Of a DNA stretch of 64,000 nt, positions 25,575 to 37,106 are shown one piece after another (the stretch's first letter is position 1; the number at the start of each line of letters is the position of its first letter). Source of the stretch: Antedon mediterranea (lineage: Eukaryota; Echinodermata; Crinoidea; Comatulida; Antedonidae). The stretch covers positions 21,012,501 to 21,076,500 of the forward strand of contig NC_092672.1 of the NCBI RefSeq assembly GCF_964355755.1, given 5' to 3'. Under the pieces are notes generated by a model. That model was not told where the DNA came from and did no database searches. It saw only the letters and a list, made by a program, of their open reading frames with translations. A program made the translations under genes and the position numbers.

Positions 25575-26756
25575 TTTATTTATTCTTTCCTTAGCACTAT
25601 TTTGTCCGTGCATTATCTTGGCATCAGTTTAATCTAGCTAAGTCAAGTTTTCAGAGTATATTCCTCATTGCCAGGAATCGATGTGGTTATATTTTCACGA
25701 TGCGTAATCAAAAATTACGCGGTCTACGCGCGATTTTACGAAATCACGTTTGTAATCATATCTTCACAAGCATGAATCACAATTAAACAAAATTTGGTAC
25801 TCATAAATTTCAGGTCATATTTCATCATATGGCAATACAATTACGTGCGTAGCGCATATAACGCTTGCGTACGCGCGCTTAAAATGTTCAAAATTGTCAA
25901 AATTTATTTTCGATGAAATTAGAGTACGTTTCAGGCAATTTTAAGCGTTTAAAAAATTGCCATGAGTGCGCAGATTTTTGCACGCGCACTGCGCGTTATA
26001 CGGTAATGCGCACTCTTTTTGTCCGATTTCGGTTGTACAACCTTTCTTTAATAATATCATCATATTTTATTCACTTTTCAACGCGTAATTGCCTTATACG
26101 AGCACGTCAAAAGTGACAGGCTACGCACGTGTAAGTTAACAAAATGGTGAAAATATGCTAAATTTTAAAATTAATATAGATCGTCAGAATGCTCGGGAAC
26201 ACATATTTTTTATTTAATTTTCTTGAAGTGTATGTATCTTATGTATGATTTATTATTAAACTAAGGGAACAAAAGTTGATTAAGCCATAATTAATTGCAT
26301 ATTAAATTAAAAAAAATTCATTTCGACAATCAAACAAATTATGACATTTTCTTAGGCCAAAATAACAAACTTAACATTAACTTTCTTCCTTCAAAAGTTC
26401 ATATATTAAAGTTAAAAGTATATAGTTTGACAGTGCATCATTTTTGTACATTTTTAGAGATGTCATCATAGTAAAAAATTATAATTCATTGCGGTATGTA
26501 ATAATCTATCTGCACCAAAGTGGTTACTGCATAGTAAATACACGGAGGAATTTTTCTACAATTTTTAGTCAGTTGTGTATGGCTCGGTGGTGTGTGCTCG
26601 TGTCTATGGCACTCAAGGTACCGAGATCGAGTCTCACCTTGGGAAACGAAATAAATTTTTTTTTTTATTATCCGTATTGTTTGTTCAAATTTATTTCTTA
26701 GTGTATATATTATACACATGATTTATAATGAAATCTAGATAAAAAATAACTTATGT

Positions 26757-27584
26757 TGTAAGTACACGTACTTAAGAATGAAACGCTACCGACGAATTTA
26801 CTGGCTCATTTATGCTGTATTACAGCCTTTATTTCTTCATATATCTCTAACCTCTAATCTCTAGCCTCTAGCCTCTAGCCTCTAGCCGTAAATTACTGAA
26901 AACAAACAAGTAATAGCAATCAGCAAATACAACCTCAAACTGAGGTAAATACAACATTAAATCTTAGGAAGAGAACAATGACGTATCTCAACCATACTGA
27001 CGTAATCTATGCTTCGTCAAGCGGAACGACCGCTCAGATGTGCACAACACACCATGACGTGCAGCTAACTGTGTGATACATGATGCAAATCTGCATGTCT
27101 TAAATAGACTAAATAACTATAAAGTAATCTTAAAGTTCACATCATAACTTCTACAATCATTCTGCTATCAGTAAACGTAATGATAATAATCAGTAAATAA
27201 CAATTTAAATAAACAATGTAAACAAACAACTGAGGGCATAAAGTGGGCTCCACAGAACAGCGACACCCATGACAACCTGCTCCGGCCATGCCACTCCAAC
27301 CCTCCATGCTCTAGGCGGCGAGTCTAAACGACCTCGCCATCTAAATAATGCCAATCTGCCTAAGCAAGAAGGAGTCACGAATATTAAATGTATCATAACT
27401 AAAGCTAAAAACATCTATAACAAAGCATTACCGGTTCCGGTATCGTAGCTCAAATTCAACATAACAACTTTGTTGATTATTATGTCCTCTAAACAAACAA
27501 TTAATTATCACGTTCTCATATCTGTCCAAAAAGACCCGCACGATGGCGCTATACAAATTAACCTACTGATTAGAAATCAGTACA
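26757..27584 (-). repeat. BEL/Pao 3' LTR
   Basis: 828 bp, no difference seen from the other LTR. On the left it abuts the target duplication TATGT (26752-26756). Confidence 0.93.
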
Positions 27585-27709
27585 GGCCTCCCATAAATTG
27601 ACTACAATTTCTAACAAACAAATTAAACAATGGTATAATTATCAATGATAAACAAAGTAACATTCAAACAATTACTAAATTATATAATTTCTACAAATGC
27701 AGTGTTAGA

Positions 27710-30700
27710 TTACTGATCTTTAGGAACCAACAACACAATCTTGGTTACTGGCCTATCCAATGTTGTTCTTCTTCGTCCAACGAAGACAGTGACGCTTCTC
27801 ACTAAACCATCATCACTCGGCTTGGTATTGGTAACTCGAGCAAGCTCCCAATGATTTCTCGGGACACCTTCTTCATACAAAAGTACAATATCTCCAATGC
27901 TTATGTTTCTTTTCTTCTTAGTCCACTTCTGTCTTTGCTGTAAATTGATAATATATTCTTTTTGCCATCTACTCCAAAACGTATCCGCCAGGTGCTGGAC
28001 TCTTCTCCAGAGCTTCCGGCTAAACTTCCCGTCCCTTTTGAAGTTTCCTGGCGGAGCATACACCGCACTGCTTTTCATCGTTAACAAGTGAAATGGTGTC
28101 AACGGTTCTAAAGATGCATCGTTAGTAGCACATAAAGGTCTGCTGTTAATTATTGCTTCTGCTTCTGTCATAAATGTGCTCAGCATGTCATCATTCAATA
28201 ACGCCTTATGCTGAAGCATTAAGCTATCAAAAATGTTTCTGGTTGTTCTGATCATACGCTCCCAAGCTCCTCCGTGATGGCTTGCAGTGGGTGTGTTAAA
28301 TTTCCAATCACAATTTAACCTTAGCATATTTATGCGAATTGCCTCTTGATCCATCTCTTTTACTGCTTCCTTCAGCTCTCTTGTGGCACCAATAAAATTG
28401 GTTCCTTGGTCGGACCTCATTTGTCTGACGGGTCCTCTCCTACATAAAAATCGCCGAAAGGCATTCATAAAGGAATCTGTCGATAACGAGCTGGCTATCT
28501 CCAGGTGCACACTTCGAGACACCAAACATGTAAATAGCACACCATAGCGCTTAAGTTCCTTTCTACCATTTTTTACAATGATCGGCCCAAAGAAGTCTAC
28601 GCCACAGTAACTAAAGGCAGGACCTGCCTCGGCTCTTTCGACTGGTAGATCTGCCATACGCTGGAGTTCTGTAGGTCGTCTAAGTCGACGACATACCGTG
28701 CAGTCGTGAATATATCTCGAGACAGATGCCACGCCACCTATCATCCAGAACCCAGCAGCTCGCACCGCATTAAGAGTAATCCCTCTACCTTGGTGGTACA
28801 CTTGATTATGGTAATGACTGACTATTAATCGGGTTAAATCACTTTTTGCAGGGATGATTACTGGATGTTTAATTTCTTCTGGTAGATTAGTTTTCTTTAA
28901 ACGACCTCCTACACGCAGCAATCCATCGTTGTCTACGACTGGGTCTAACTTCACCAGCGCATTCAAATCCTTCCATTCATTGTATTGCACAGCTTTAATT
29001 ATCAATTTTTCACTTCTAGTTAGGTCTTCTACCGTAACTTCTCCGGATCGCTTCCATCCTCTTAATTTATAAATAAAGATTAAACACCTTGCAAGTATTT
29101 GTCGTACCTTGTGCCAACTGGAAGTTCTTCTTAACATGTCTGGAATCAGTTCAGTTTTCACTTGTGTTGCAAACACCTTAGCTTGCCTTACTTCCACATC
29201 GTCATCTTTTATTTCAATATGTAACTGGTTGATTGTATATTTTTCACGGTTTAAGAAAGCTGGTCCATGCCACCACCTCTCGCAATCTCTCAATTTCTCA
29301 GCATCCATTCCACGTGATGCAATATCAGCGGGATTATCCTCACTGCTTACGTAGTGCCACTGACCACTAGTGCTCGCATCGTGAATTTGTTGCACCCTAT
29401 TAGCTACAAAGGTGTTAAACCTTTTCGCTTCATTATTAATATATCCAATGACTACTTGGCTGTCAGTCCAGAAATACTCAGTGACGTTCGGATACTCTAT
29501 CTCTTCTTTCAGCATGGATGCAACCTTAACCGATACCACTGCAGCTGCCAGTTCCAACCTTGGTATAGTTATCATTCTCTTAGGAGCTACACGGCATTTG
29601 CTAATTAAGAGTGATGTCTTCACTTTACCTTCTTTATCAACAAGTCGTAAGTATGAACACTGACCGTATCCTTTCTCGCTCGCATCACTAAAATGGTGTA
29701 GCTCGGTGGATACAATTTCTGAATTTCTATTGCTTATTGGCTTATAACATCTTTCAATACTGACGTCTTTCAAGTACACCAATTGCTTTTTCCATTCTTC
29801 CCATGATCTAAGGGTTTCTTCACCAACCGGATGATCCCATTCAGCACCACCAGCACAAATCTCCTGCAATATGCGTTTACCCAACAGAACGTAAGGACCA
29901 ACAAACCCAAGAGGGTCAAATATAGCACTCACCGTAGACAGAATACCTCTTCTAGTTGATGGCTTATTTCTCAAATTGGCTTCAAATGTAAAGGTATCTT
30001 CCGCTGCATTCCACAATATACCCAACGTCCGCTCTGTAGGAAGATCACTCAAGTCCAACTGGTTTACTTTGGAAGCAATTGACGTGGCGGGTAAGGACTT
30101 CAATACCTCTGGAGAATTAGAGAGAAATTTGTGCAACCTAAAGCCGCCTCTGCTAAGCATATCCACAGTTCTCTTTATCAAACTGATAGCAGCATCGATC
30201 GTTGGAACAGCCTTTAAGCCATCATCCACGTAGAATCCTCTGCGGACGAATTCAGCAGCATCAGTCCCATACTCGTTTTCATACAAATCTGCTACTTTTT
30301 TAAATCCATAGTTGGCACAGCCAGGAGATGAAGCCGCTCCAAAAACGTGAACGAGCATTCGGTAATCAGTGGGCTCTTCATTTAAATTACCATGTTGCCA
30401 CCACAAGAACCTCAAAAAGTTTCGATGCTCCGGCGCCACTAAAACCTGATGGAACATTCCTTCAACATCGCCAACGACTGCTATGCGATCTTGTCTGAAC
30501 CTTAGCATCACACCCACTAGATTGTTAGTTAAATTTGGACCAGTGAGTAACATATCGTTTAGGGATATACCTTGGTAGCGTGATGCACAGTCCATAACTA
30601 CCCTCAATTTTTCTGGTTTTTTAGGGTGAAATATTCCATGATGTGGAATATACCATACGTTTTCACACTCACACACAAGTTCTTCTGTAGGTACCTTTTC

Positions 30701-32956
30701 TGCCTGACCTTTGTCTATGATACTAGTCATAAACTCTTTATATTTTGCAGCGAATGATGGCTGTTTTATCATTTTGTGTCTCAGCTGAATTAACCTCTTA
30801 CCAACAGCTACTTTGTTGTTAGGCAACTTGGGAATTTCCAATTTAAATGGTAATGGCAGTTGGATATGTCCATTTTCTGTTCTACATCCTTTTTGCATAG
30901 CGTTCAAGAATTTTGTGTCCTCGACTGATATCATTTTTCCATTTATACGATCATCCAAGAAATCTCTTTCCAGCACCTTTATTACTTCTTTAGTAGTTGT
31001 TTTGAAGGAGAATTGCTTCACATTGTTGGTGGATTCTCCCTTCCGTGCCTTAATGACACCTACCACACCCCATCCTAATAAGGTCTTAATCGCGTACGGA
31101 TCTTCGTCATGATTACCTTGTACCACTTCCCTTGGCATCAGTGCACTAGAACAATTGTGGCCTATTATTAGACCAACTTCAATATCAAGAAGTGGACTTA
31201 AGTCATTTTTTATTTTCTGTAGATGCTGCCAACCATTCACTGAGTTTGGAGTAGGAATCTGGTGTCTTGATACTGGTATGGAATCCCGAGTATAGGCTGC
31301 TGGTAAACTTATAGTTTTCCCTTCTTTAAGTCCTCTCACCTTCAAACCATTTATCTTCTCCGAAGTAACACATCCCTTTGTAAGTACTGTTGATATTTCC
31401 AGTTGTATGCGGACACCCTTGGTTTTTAATTCTTGTGCAAGTTTTGCTGAGATAAAACAGGAGTCTGACTGCTCATCAAGAAGGGCGTATGTTATGCTTT
31501 CCTGTTTCTCATATTCAATCCACACAGGCACTATTGAAGAGCAACACTGTTCATTGTCACATGTATTGCTGCACAAATTGTTTGAAGATACTACAGGTGG
31601 TTTATCTGCGCTGTTTGAAGATACTACAGGTGGTTCAGCTGCACTGTTTGAAGATACTACAGGTGGTTCAGCAGTACTGTTTGAAAATCTATGCATGATA
31701 GTAGGGTGCTCGCCTTTACATATATCACAAATCCTTCGGCACTTACATTCTCTCCATATGTGCCCTTTTTTCAAGCAACCTCTACATAATCCTTTCCTTC
31801 TTATTAGCTCTTCTCGCTGTTTCAATTCTAAACCCTTAAATTTATCACATCCTTCCACTGTGTGATTTCCGTCACAACAAAAACACCTTTTCTGCTTGGA
31901 CTGAGTACTATAAGCTCTTGCGGAATCACCAGATTTATTTCCCTTATGGCTATCACGGCTTTTTGATGCAGATGTAATCTGAAATGACGGGTCGTTACGT
32001 ACCTTGGCCTCTTTTGCAACAAACTCTACAAAAACATTGAATGGCGGGAACGACACATCTTTATCGGCTTTATACCTTGCCCCGGTTGTACGCCACCGGT
32101 CTTGTAGTTGGTATGATAGTTTTTCTGTCACCATATTAACACCCCTTGCGGTATCAAAGCAGGCCAATCCTGGTAGTCTTTTATCTGATTTCGCTACTTC
32201 AATTTCCCTTAACAGGTCTGACATTTCCTTCAGCTGATGGTCATCTTTGATCCTCGGGAAGGTTTCTAATTTCTTTAATAGAACACTCTCAATCAACTCT
32301 GGGGCACCATACTCTTCATTTAAGCGTTTCCACATGTCCTTTAGGCCATTTTCAGGGTTGTCTAGATGAACCGCCCTTAACCTCATTACTATTTTCCTCG
32401 ATTCAGGACCTAGCCATTTAATCATCAAATCACACTCTTCTCGTGCACTCAAGGATAGCTCTTTGACAATTGCCTTAAACGTACCCATCCATGATCTGTA
32501 ATTTAATGGACTGTCATCAAATTTAATCAAACCATTGCTGATCAAATCTTTCTTCATTAGGAATTTCGCAATTGCATTGCTGCTTACGTTTCGGTCATCA
32601 TCCTCCCTGTTGCTGGTAGTAGTATCCACCACTGATGTCTCCCTTGCCTTGATATCTGCTAAATATTTTTTCCCTATTTGCAGACCTTGTGTGAACTCTA
32701 ATAACACAATTTCAATATACGTTTCTGCTTCTTCTAATTCAGGTTCAGTGTCAAGTATTGCAACGAGTGCATCATGAACTTGTTCTACTCCATTAGACGC
32801 ATTTAGCAGTCTTTCAAGAGCATTCTCTACTACTTCCTTCTCATTTTCTTCAGCTGTCGCTGCTTTTAATACATTTAAGGCTCTAGTGAATGCTCCCCTT
32901 TTTACTCTTCTGGAGTGTTTCAGCTTGTCCTTTTGATCAGATTTGCTAGCGGGCAT
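27710..32956 (-). CDS. BEL/Pao gag-pol polyprotein
   Basis: Intact 1748-codon ORF beginning 45 bp inside the 5' LTR. Approximate domains: Gag (1-330, DUF1759-like); zinc knuckles near 355-410 (CFCCDGNHTVEGC, CRGCLKKGH, CDICKGEHPTIMH); an 11-residue spacer (SNSAAEPPVVS) repeated about three times near 425-460; a retropepsin-like protease near 498 (LLDEQSDSCFIS); reverse transcriptase about 700-950 with FYVDDGL near 909; Pao-type RNase H about 1080-1200 (HFSDAS, FWTDSQ); integrase with an HHCC zinc finger near 1385-1420 and catalytic residues in VDFFGP, SDQGTNF and AWERM (about 1452-1565, second D to E spaced 49 residues); and a C-terminal DUF5641-like region. Products would make the virus-like particle, copy the RNA to DNA and integrate it. 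No frameshift is visible. Confidence 0.96.
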   Translation of the reverse strand: MPASKSDQKDKLKHSRRVKRGAFTRALNVLKAATAEENEKEVVENALERLLNASNGVEQVHDALVAILDTEPELEEAETYIEIVLLEFTQGLQIGKKYLADIKARETSVVDTTTSNREDDDRNVSSNAIAKFLMKKDLISNGLIKFDDSPLNYRSWMGTFKAIVKELSLSAREECDLMIKWLGPESRKIVMRLRAVHLDNPENGLKDMWKRLNEEYGAPELIESVLLKKLETFPRIKDDHQLKEMSDLLREIEVAKSDKRLPGLACFDTARGVNMVTEKLSYQLQDRWRTTGARYKADKDVSFPPFNVFVEFVAKEAKVRNDPSFQITSASKSRDSHKGNKSGDSARAYSTQSKQKRCFCCDGNHTVEGCDKFKGLELKQREELIRRKGLCRGCLKKGHIWRECKCRRICDICKGEHPTIMHRFSNSTAEPPVVSSNSAAEPPVVSSNSADKPPVVSSNNLCSNTCDNEQCCSSIVPVWIEYEKQESITYALLDEQSDSCFISAKLAQELKTKGVRIQLEISTVLTKGCVTSEKINGLKVRGLKEGKTISLPAAYTRDSIPVSRHQIPTPNSVNGWQHLQKIKNDLSPLLDIEVGLIIGHNCSSALMPREVVQGNHDEDPYAIKTLLGWGVVGVIKARKGESTNNVKQFSFKTTTKEVIKVLERDFLDDRINGKMISVEDTKFLNAMQKGCRTENGHIQLPLPFKLEIPKLPNNKVAVGKRLIQLRHKMIKQPSFAAKYKEFMTSIIDKGQAEKVPTEELVCECENVWYIPHHGIFHPKKPEKLRVVMDCASRYQGISLNDMLLTGPNLTNNLVGVMLRFRQDRIAVVGDVEGMFHQVLVAPEHRNFLRFLWWQHGNLNEEPTDYRMLVHVFGAASSPGCANYGFKKVADLYENEYGTDAAEFVRRGFYVDDGLKAVPTIDAAISLIKRTVDMLSRGGFRLHKFLSNSPEVLKSLPATSIASKVNQLDLSDLPTERTLGILWNAAEDTFTFEANLRNKPSTRRGILSTVSAIFDPLGFVGPYVLLGKRILQEICAGGAEWDHPVGEETLRSWEEWKKQLVYLKDVSIERCYKPISNRNSEIVSTELHHFSDASEKGYGQCSYLRLVDKEGKVKTSLLISKCRVAPKRMITIPRLELAAAVVSVKVASMLKEEIEYPNVTEYFWTDSQVVIGYINNEAKRFNTFVANRVQQIHDASTSGQWHYVSSEDNPADIASRGMDAEKLRDCERWWHGPAFLNREKYTINQLHIEIKDDDVEVRQAKVFATQVKTELIPDMLRRTSSWHKVRQILARCLIFIYKLRGWKRSGEVTVEDLTRSEKLIIKAVQYNEWKDLNALVKLDPVVDNDGLLRVGGRLKKTNLPEEIKHPVIIPAKSDLTRLIVSHYHNQVYHQGRGITLNAVRAAGFWMIGGVASVSRYIHDCTVCRRLRRPTELQRMADLPVERAEAGPAFSYCGVDFFGPIIVKNGRKELKRYGVLFTCLVSRSVHLEIASSLSTDSFMNAFRRFLCRRGPVRQMRSDQGTNFIGATRELKEAVKEMDQEAIRINMLRLNCDWKFNTPTASHHGGAWERMIRTTRNIFDSLMLQHKALLNDDMLSTFMTEAEAIINSRPLCATNDASLEPLTPFHLLTMKSSAVYAPPGNFKRDGKFSRKLWRRVQHLADTFWSRWQKEYIINLQQRQKWTKKKRNISIGDIVLLYEEGVPRNHWELARVTNTKPSDDGLVRSVTVFVGRRRTTLDRPVTKIVLLVPKDQ

Positions 32957-33000
32957 CTTGCTTCACATTCAGGATTGGTTGAAATACCTCCGTAATTTAC

Positions 33001-33828
33001 TGTAAGTACACGTACTTAAGAATGAAACGCTACCGACGAATTTACTGGCTCATTTATGCTGTATTACAGCCTTTATTTCTTCATATATCTCTAACCTCTA
33101 ATCTCTAGCCTCTAGCCTCTAGCCTCTAGCCGTAAATTACTGAAAACAAACAAGTAATAGCAATCAGCAAATACAACCTCAAACTGAGGTAAATACAACA
33201 TTAAATCTTAGGAAGAGAACAATGACGTATCTCAACCATACTGACGTAATCTATGCTTCGTCAAGCGGAACGACCGCTCAGATGTGCACAACACACCATG
33301 ACGTGCAGCTAACTGTGTGATACATGATGCAAATCTGCATGTCTTAAATAGACTAAATAACTATAAAGTAATCTTAAAGTTCACATCATAACTTCTACAA
33401 TCATTCTGCTATCAGTAAACGTAATGATAATAATCAGTAAATAACAATTTAAATAAACAATGTAAACAAACAACTGAGGGCATAAAGTGGGCTCCACAGA
33501 ACAGCGACACCCATGACAACCTGCTCCGGCCATGCCACTCCAACCCTCCATGCTCTAGGCGGCGAGTCTAAACGACCTCGCCATCTAAATAATGCCAATC
33601 TGCCTAAGCAAGAAGGAGTCACGAATATTAAATGTATCATAACTAAAGCTAAAAACATCTATAACAAAGCATTACCGGTTCCGGTATCGTAGCTCAAATT
33701 CAACATAACAACTTTGTTGATTATTATGTCCTCTAAACAAACAATTAATTATCACGTTCTCATATCTGTCCAAAAAGACCCGCACGATGGCGCTATACAA
33801 ATTAACCTACTGATTAGAAATCAGTACA
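33001..33828 (-). repeat. BEL/Pao 5' LTR
   Basis: 5' LTR of the minus-strand element; it begins TGTACTGATTTC when read on that strand and contains a short CTAGCCT tandem. A 69-codon open frame inside both LTRs is not considered a gene. Confidence 0.93.
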
Positions 33829-34075
33829 TATGTCTTTATTATTATGTAACAGCAAATGTGGTTTATGACATTATACGCAGAGGGATCTTTGATCGGATTG
33901 TGATACCGGCTATTGTATTCGCGTTAGCAAGGTCCTATCATATATTATATATTATTTAAAGAATCTGAAAAAATCAATGAATCAAAATATCTTTTAAAAA
34001 TAAATTATCTTTATTTTAATTATCAATGCATATAACCTATAATTCGTCATAGTGACGAATTAAATCTAGTTTATT

Positions 34076-35692
34076 GGTTATCCGCCTCAAGCGGATAACC
34101 TTTGTTATTGTAGTGTTACTTTTTTTTTTTATTATTCTTCTTTCTTTCTCGGATTTTGTGCACGCGTTTTCTCTTTAACGTGCTAACATAACATGTTGTA
34201 ACTTCGTCAACATATAGACATTTAACTGAAGATGTACTGCCAAGCTTTTTGACAATGTCAGATACGCGTAGCGTAAGTTACGCGCGATTTTCTGAAAATC
34301 TTAAATCGGTCATAACTTCGAAACCGATAAATATTTTTTAACGAAATTTTCAGCTACGTTTTCTTCAAATCAATGGCTAACTTTTTCGCTCTTCAGCAAA
34401 TTTTTGAACACTAGAAAGTCTGCGCGTAAACTGCGTTTGAAATTTTAAAATGCTCCTAATTTGTGCACGCTGTTTCTCTGTAACGCGTTAACATAACATT
34501 TTGTAACTTGTTCAACATATAGACATTTTACTGAAGTTGTCCAGCCAAGCTTTTTGACGATGTCAGAGCCGCGTAGCGTAAGTTACGCGTGATTTTCTGA
34601 AAATCTTAAATTGGTTATAACTTCGAAACAAATGAATATTTTTTAACTTCATTTTCAGCCACGTTTGCTTCTCATCAATAGTTAACTTTTTTAACGGTAC
34701 CGCAATTTGTAACATTAGAAAGTGCGCGCGTCAATGGCGTTTGGAATTTTAAAATGCTTCAAATCAATTTCTGATTAAATTAGAGCACGATTCAGGTCAT
34801 TTTAAGCGTTTAAAAAATTGCCACTGGTGCGCACATTTTTACGCGCGCACGGCGCAGGGAACACGTTTGAGCATTTATTTTACACGATTTGTGTTTTTAA
34901 ATCTTCGGTTAACAATTTTACGTTATTTTATTCACTTTTCAACTTGAAATGGCGTTCTACGAGCACGTTAAACATGACAGGTTGCGCACGAAAACGTCAA
35001 CAAATTGTGAAAATGTTCCAAAATATGTCTACTTTTAAAAATGAAACAGTTCATCAGAATGTAAGGTTACCCCCATTTTTTATTTTATTTTCTTGCAGTG
35101 TATGAATCATAGGTGTGATTTATTATAGTCTTGAATGTTAAAAAGTGTTTGAAGGCTACATTATTTGCATATTAAATGTAATTTTTGAAATAATTATCAT
35201 CAAACAAACATAAACATATTCAAAGAGCAAAACAATAAACATAACGCTTATCTTTTTTCTTTACATGTTAATATATAAAACTAGAAAGTATGCACTTTCA
35301 TAATATGGAACTGTTTAAAATTTGTGAAGATTTCATCATAGTAAAAATTATGATTTAAGTTCATTATGTAATAATCAACTTGCATCGAGGGGGGTTCACG
35401 ACATACCGAATGAACGAGGACTCTTTCTTCGGATTTTCTTCAGCAGGTGCTCATATGGCTCGATGTGTAGTGCAACCGACTTTGCTATCAGATGTACCGG
35501 GTTCGAATCCCATCACGGGAAAACAATTAATTAAAGGATTTATTTGGTTATTACACTGAAATGGCAGTTTTAATTTTGAATAGGCTACCTTTTTTTGGAA
35601 AAGTCATAACTGAGAAGTACTTTAATACGCAAGATACGTTTTGTTGCGGGCGGATAACCAAACTCGTCCTCAAGTGACGAGTTTAGATCTAG
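34076..35692 (+). mobile_element. HINE-like family B element B4, full length 1617 bp
   Basis: Complete copy inserted in the TTTATT tract between the A9 end and the A10 body. Two internal modules (about 34145-34450 and 34455-34760); A box 35456, B box GGTTCGAATCC 35500-35510; CTAG at 35692. Confidence 0.88.
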
Positions 35693-37106
35693 TTTATTTA
35701 TTCTTTCCTTAGCACTATTTTGTCCGTGAATTATCTTGATATCAGTTTCATCTATCTAAGTCAATTTTTCAGAGTATATTCCTTATGGCCAGGAATCGAT
35801 GTGGTTATATTTTCACGATGCGTAATCAAAAATTACGCGGTCTACGCGCGATTTTACGAAATCACGTTTGTAATCATATCTTCACAAGCATGAATCACAA
35901 TTAAACAAAATTTGGTACTCATAAATTTCAGGTCATATTTCATCATATGGCAATACAATTACGTGCGTAGCGCATATAACGCTTGCGTACGCGCGCTTAA
36001 AATGTTCAAAATTGTCAAAATTTATTTTCGATGAAATTAGAGTACGTTTCAGGCAATTTTAAGCGTTTAAAAAATTGCCATGAGTGCGCAGATTTTTGCA
36101 CGCGCACTGCGCGTTATACGTTAATGCGCACTCTTTTTGTCCGATTTCGGTTGTACAACCTTTCTTTAATAATATCATCATATTTTATTCACTTTTCAAC
36201 GCGTAATTGCCTTATACGAGCACGTCAAAAGTGACAGGCTACGCACGTGTAAGTTAACAAAATGGTGAAAATATGCTAAATTTTAAAATTAATATAGATC
36301 GTCAGAATGCTCGGGAACACATATTTTTTATTTCATTTTCTTGAAGTGTATGTATCTTATGTATGATTTATTATTAAACTAAGGGAACAAAAGTTGATTA
36401 AGCCATAATTAATTGCATATTAAATTAAAAAAAATTCATTTCGACAATCAAACAAATTATGACATTTTCTTAGGCCAAAATAACAAACTTAACATTAACT
36501 TTCTTCCTCCAAAAGTTCATATATTAAAGTTAAAAGTATATAGTTTGACAGTGCATCATTTTTGTACATTTTTAGAGATGTCATCATAGTAAAAAATTAT
36601 AATTCATTGCGGTATGTAATAATCTATCTGCACCAAAGTGGTTACTGCATAGTAAATACACGGAGGAATTTTTCTACAATTTTTAGACAGTTGTGTATGG
36701 CTCGGTGGTGTGTGCTCGTGTCTATGGCACTCAAGGTACCGAGATCGAGTCTCACCTTGGGAAACGAAATAAGATTTTTTTTTTATTATCCGTATTGTTT
36801 GTTCAAATTTATTTCTTAGTGTATATATTATACACATGATTTATAATGAAATCTAGATAAAAAATAACTTATGTCTTTATTATTATGTAACAGCAAATGT
36901 GGTTTATGACATTATACGCAGAGGGATCTTTGATCGGATTGTGATACCGGCTATTGTATTCGCATTAGCAAGGTCCTATCATATATTATAAATAATTAAA
37001 GAATCTGAGAAAATCAATGAATCAAAATATCTTTTAAAAATCAATTATCTTTATTAAAATCAATGCATATAACCTATAATTCGTCATAGTGACGAATTAA
37101 ATCTAG
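35693..37106 (+). mobile_element. HINE-like family A body, unit A10
   Basis: Complete body with CTAG end at 37106. From about 36182 rightwards it starts the block that is repeated 4933 bp downstream. Confidence 0.85.

Larger units (their letters stand above)
26757..33828 (-). mobile_element. complete BEL/Pao LTR retrotransposon (7072 bp)
   Basis: LTRs at 26757-27584 and 33001-33828, both 828 bp, bounded by TG...CA (TGTAAGTACACG, ATCAGTACA). Read by eye they are identical. The target duplication is TATGT (26752-26756 and 33829-33833). The element is on the minus strand: 5' LTR on the right, then a single long gag-pol ORF (32956-27710), a purine-rich tract (GGGAGG) next to the 3' LTR, and no env. 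Identical LTRs, an exact target duplication and an open ORF point to very recent, possibly ongoing activity. Family assignment comes from the protein domains. Confidence 0.95.
25575..34069 (+). mobile_element. HINE-like family A body A9, split by a BEL/Pao retrotransposon
   Basis: The left part is 25575-26756 and the right part 33829-34069; together they make one ordinary A body. The interruption lies at AACTTATGT, exactly where the BEL/Pao element duplicated TATGT. The right part shares the TATATTATTTAAAGAATC variant with A2. Confidence 0.9.

Noticed and set aside
27205-27414. 69-codon ORF in the LTR (also 33449-33658)
   Set aside because: It lies within the LTR, shows no domain, and is identical in both copies only because the LTRs are.
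27897-32777. Plus-strand ORFs across the BEL/Pao element, including a 152-codon one
   Set aside because: They are antisense shadows of the intact minus-strand gag-pol.
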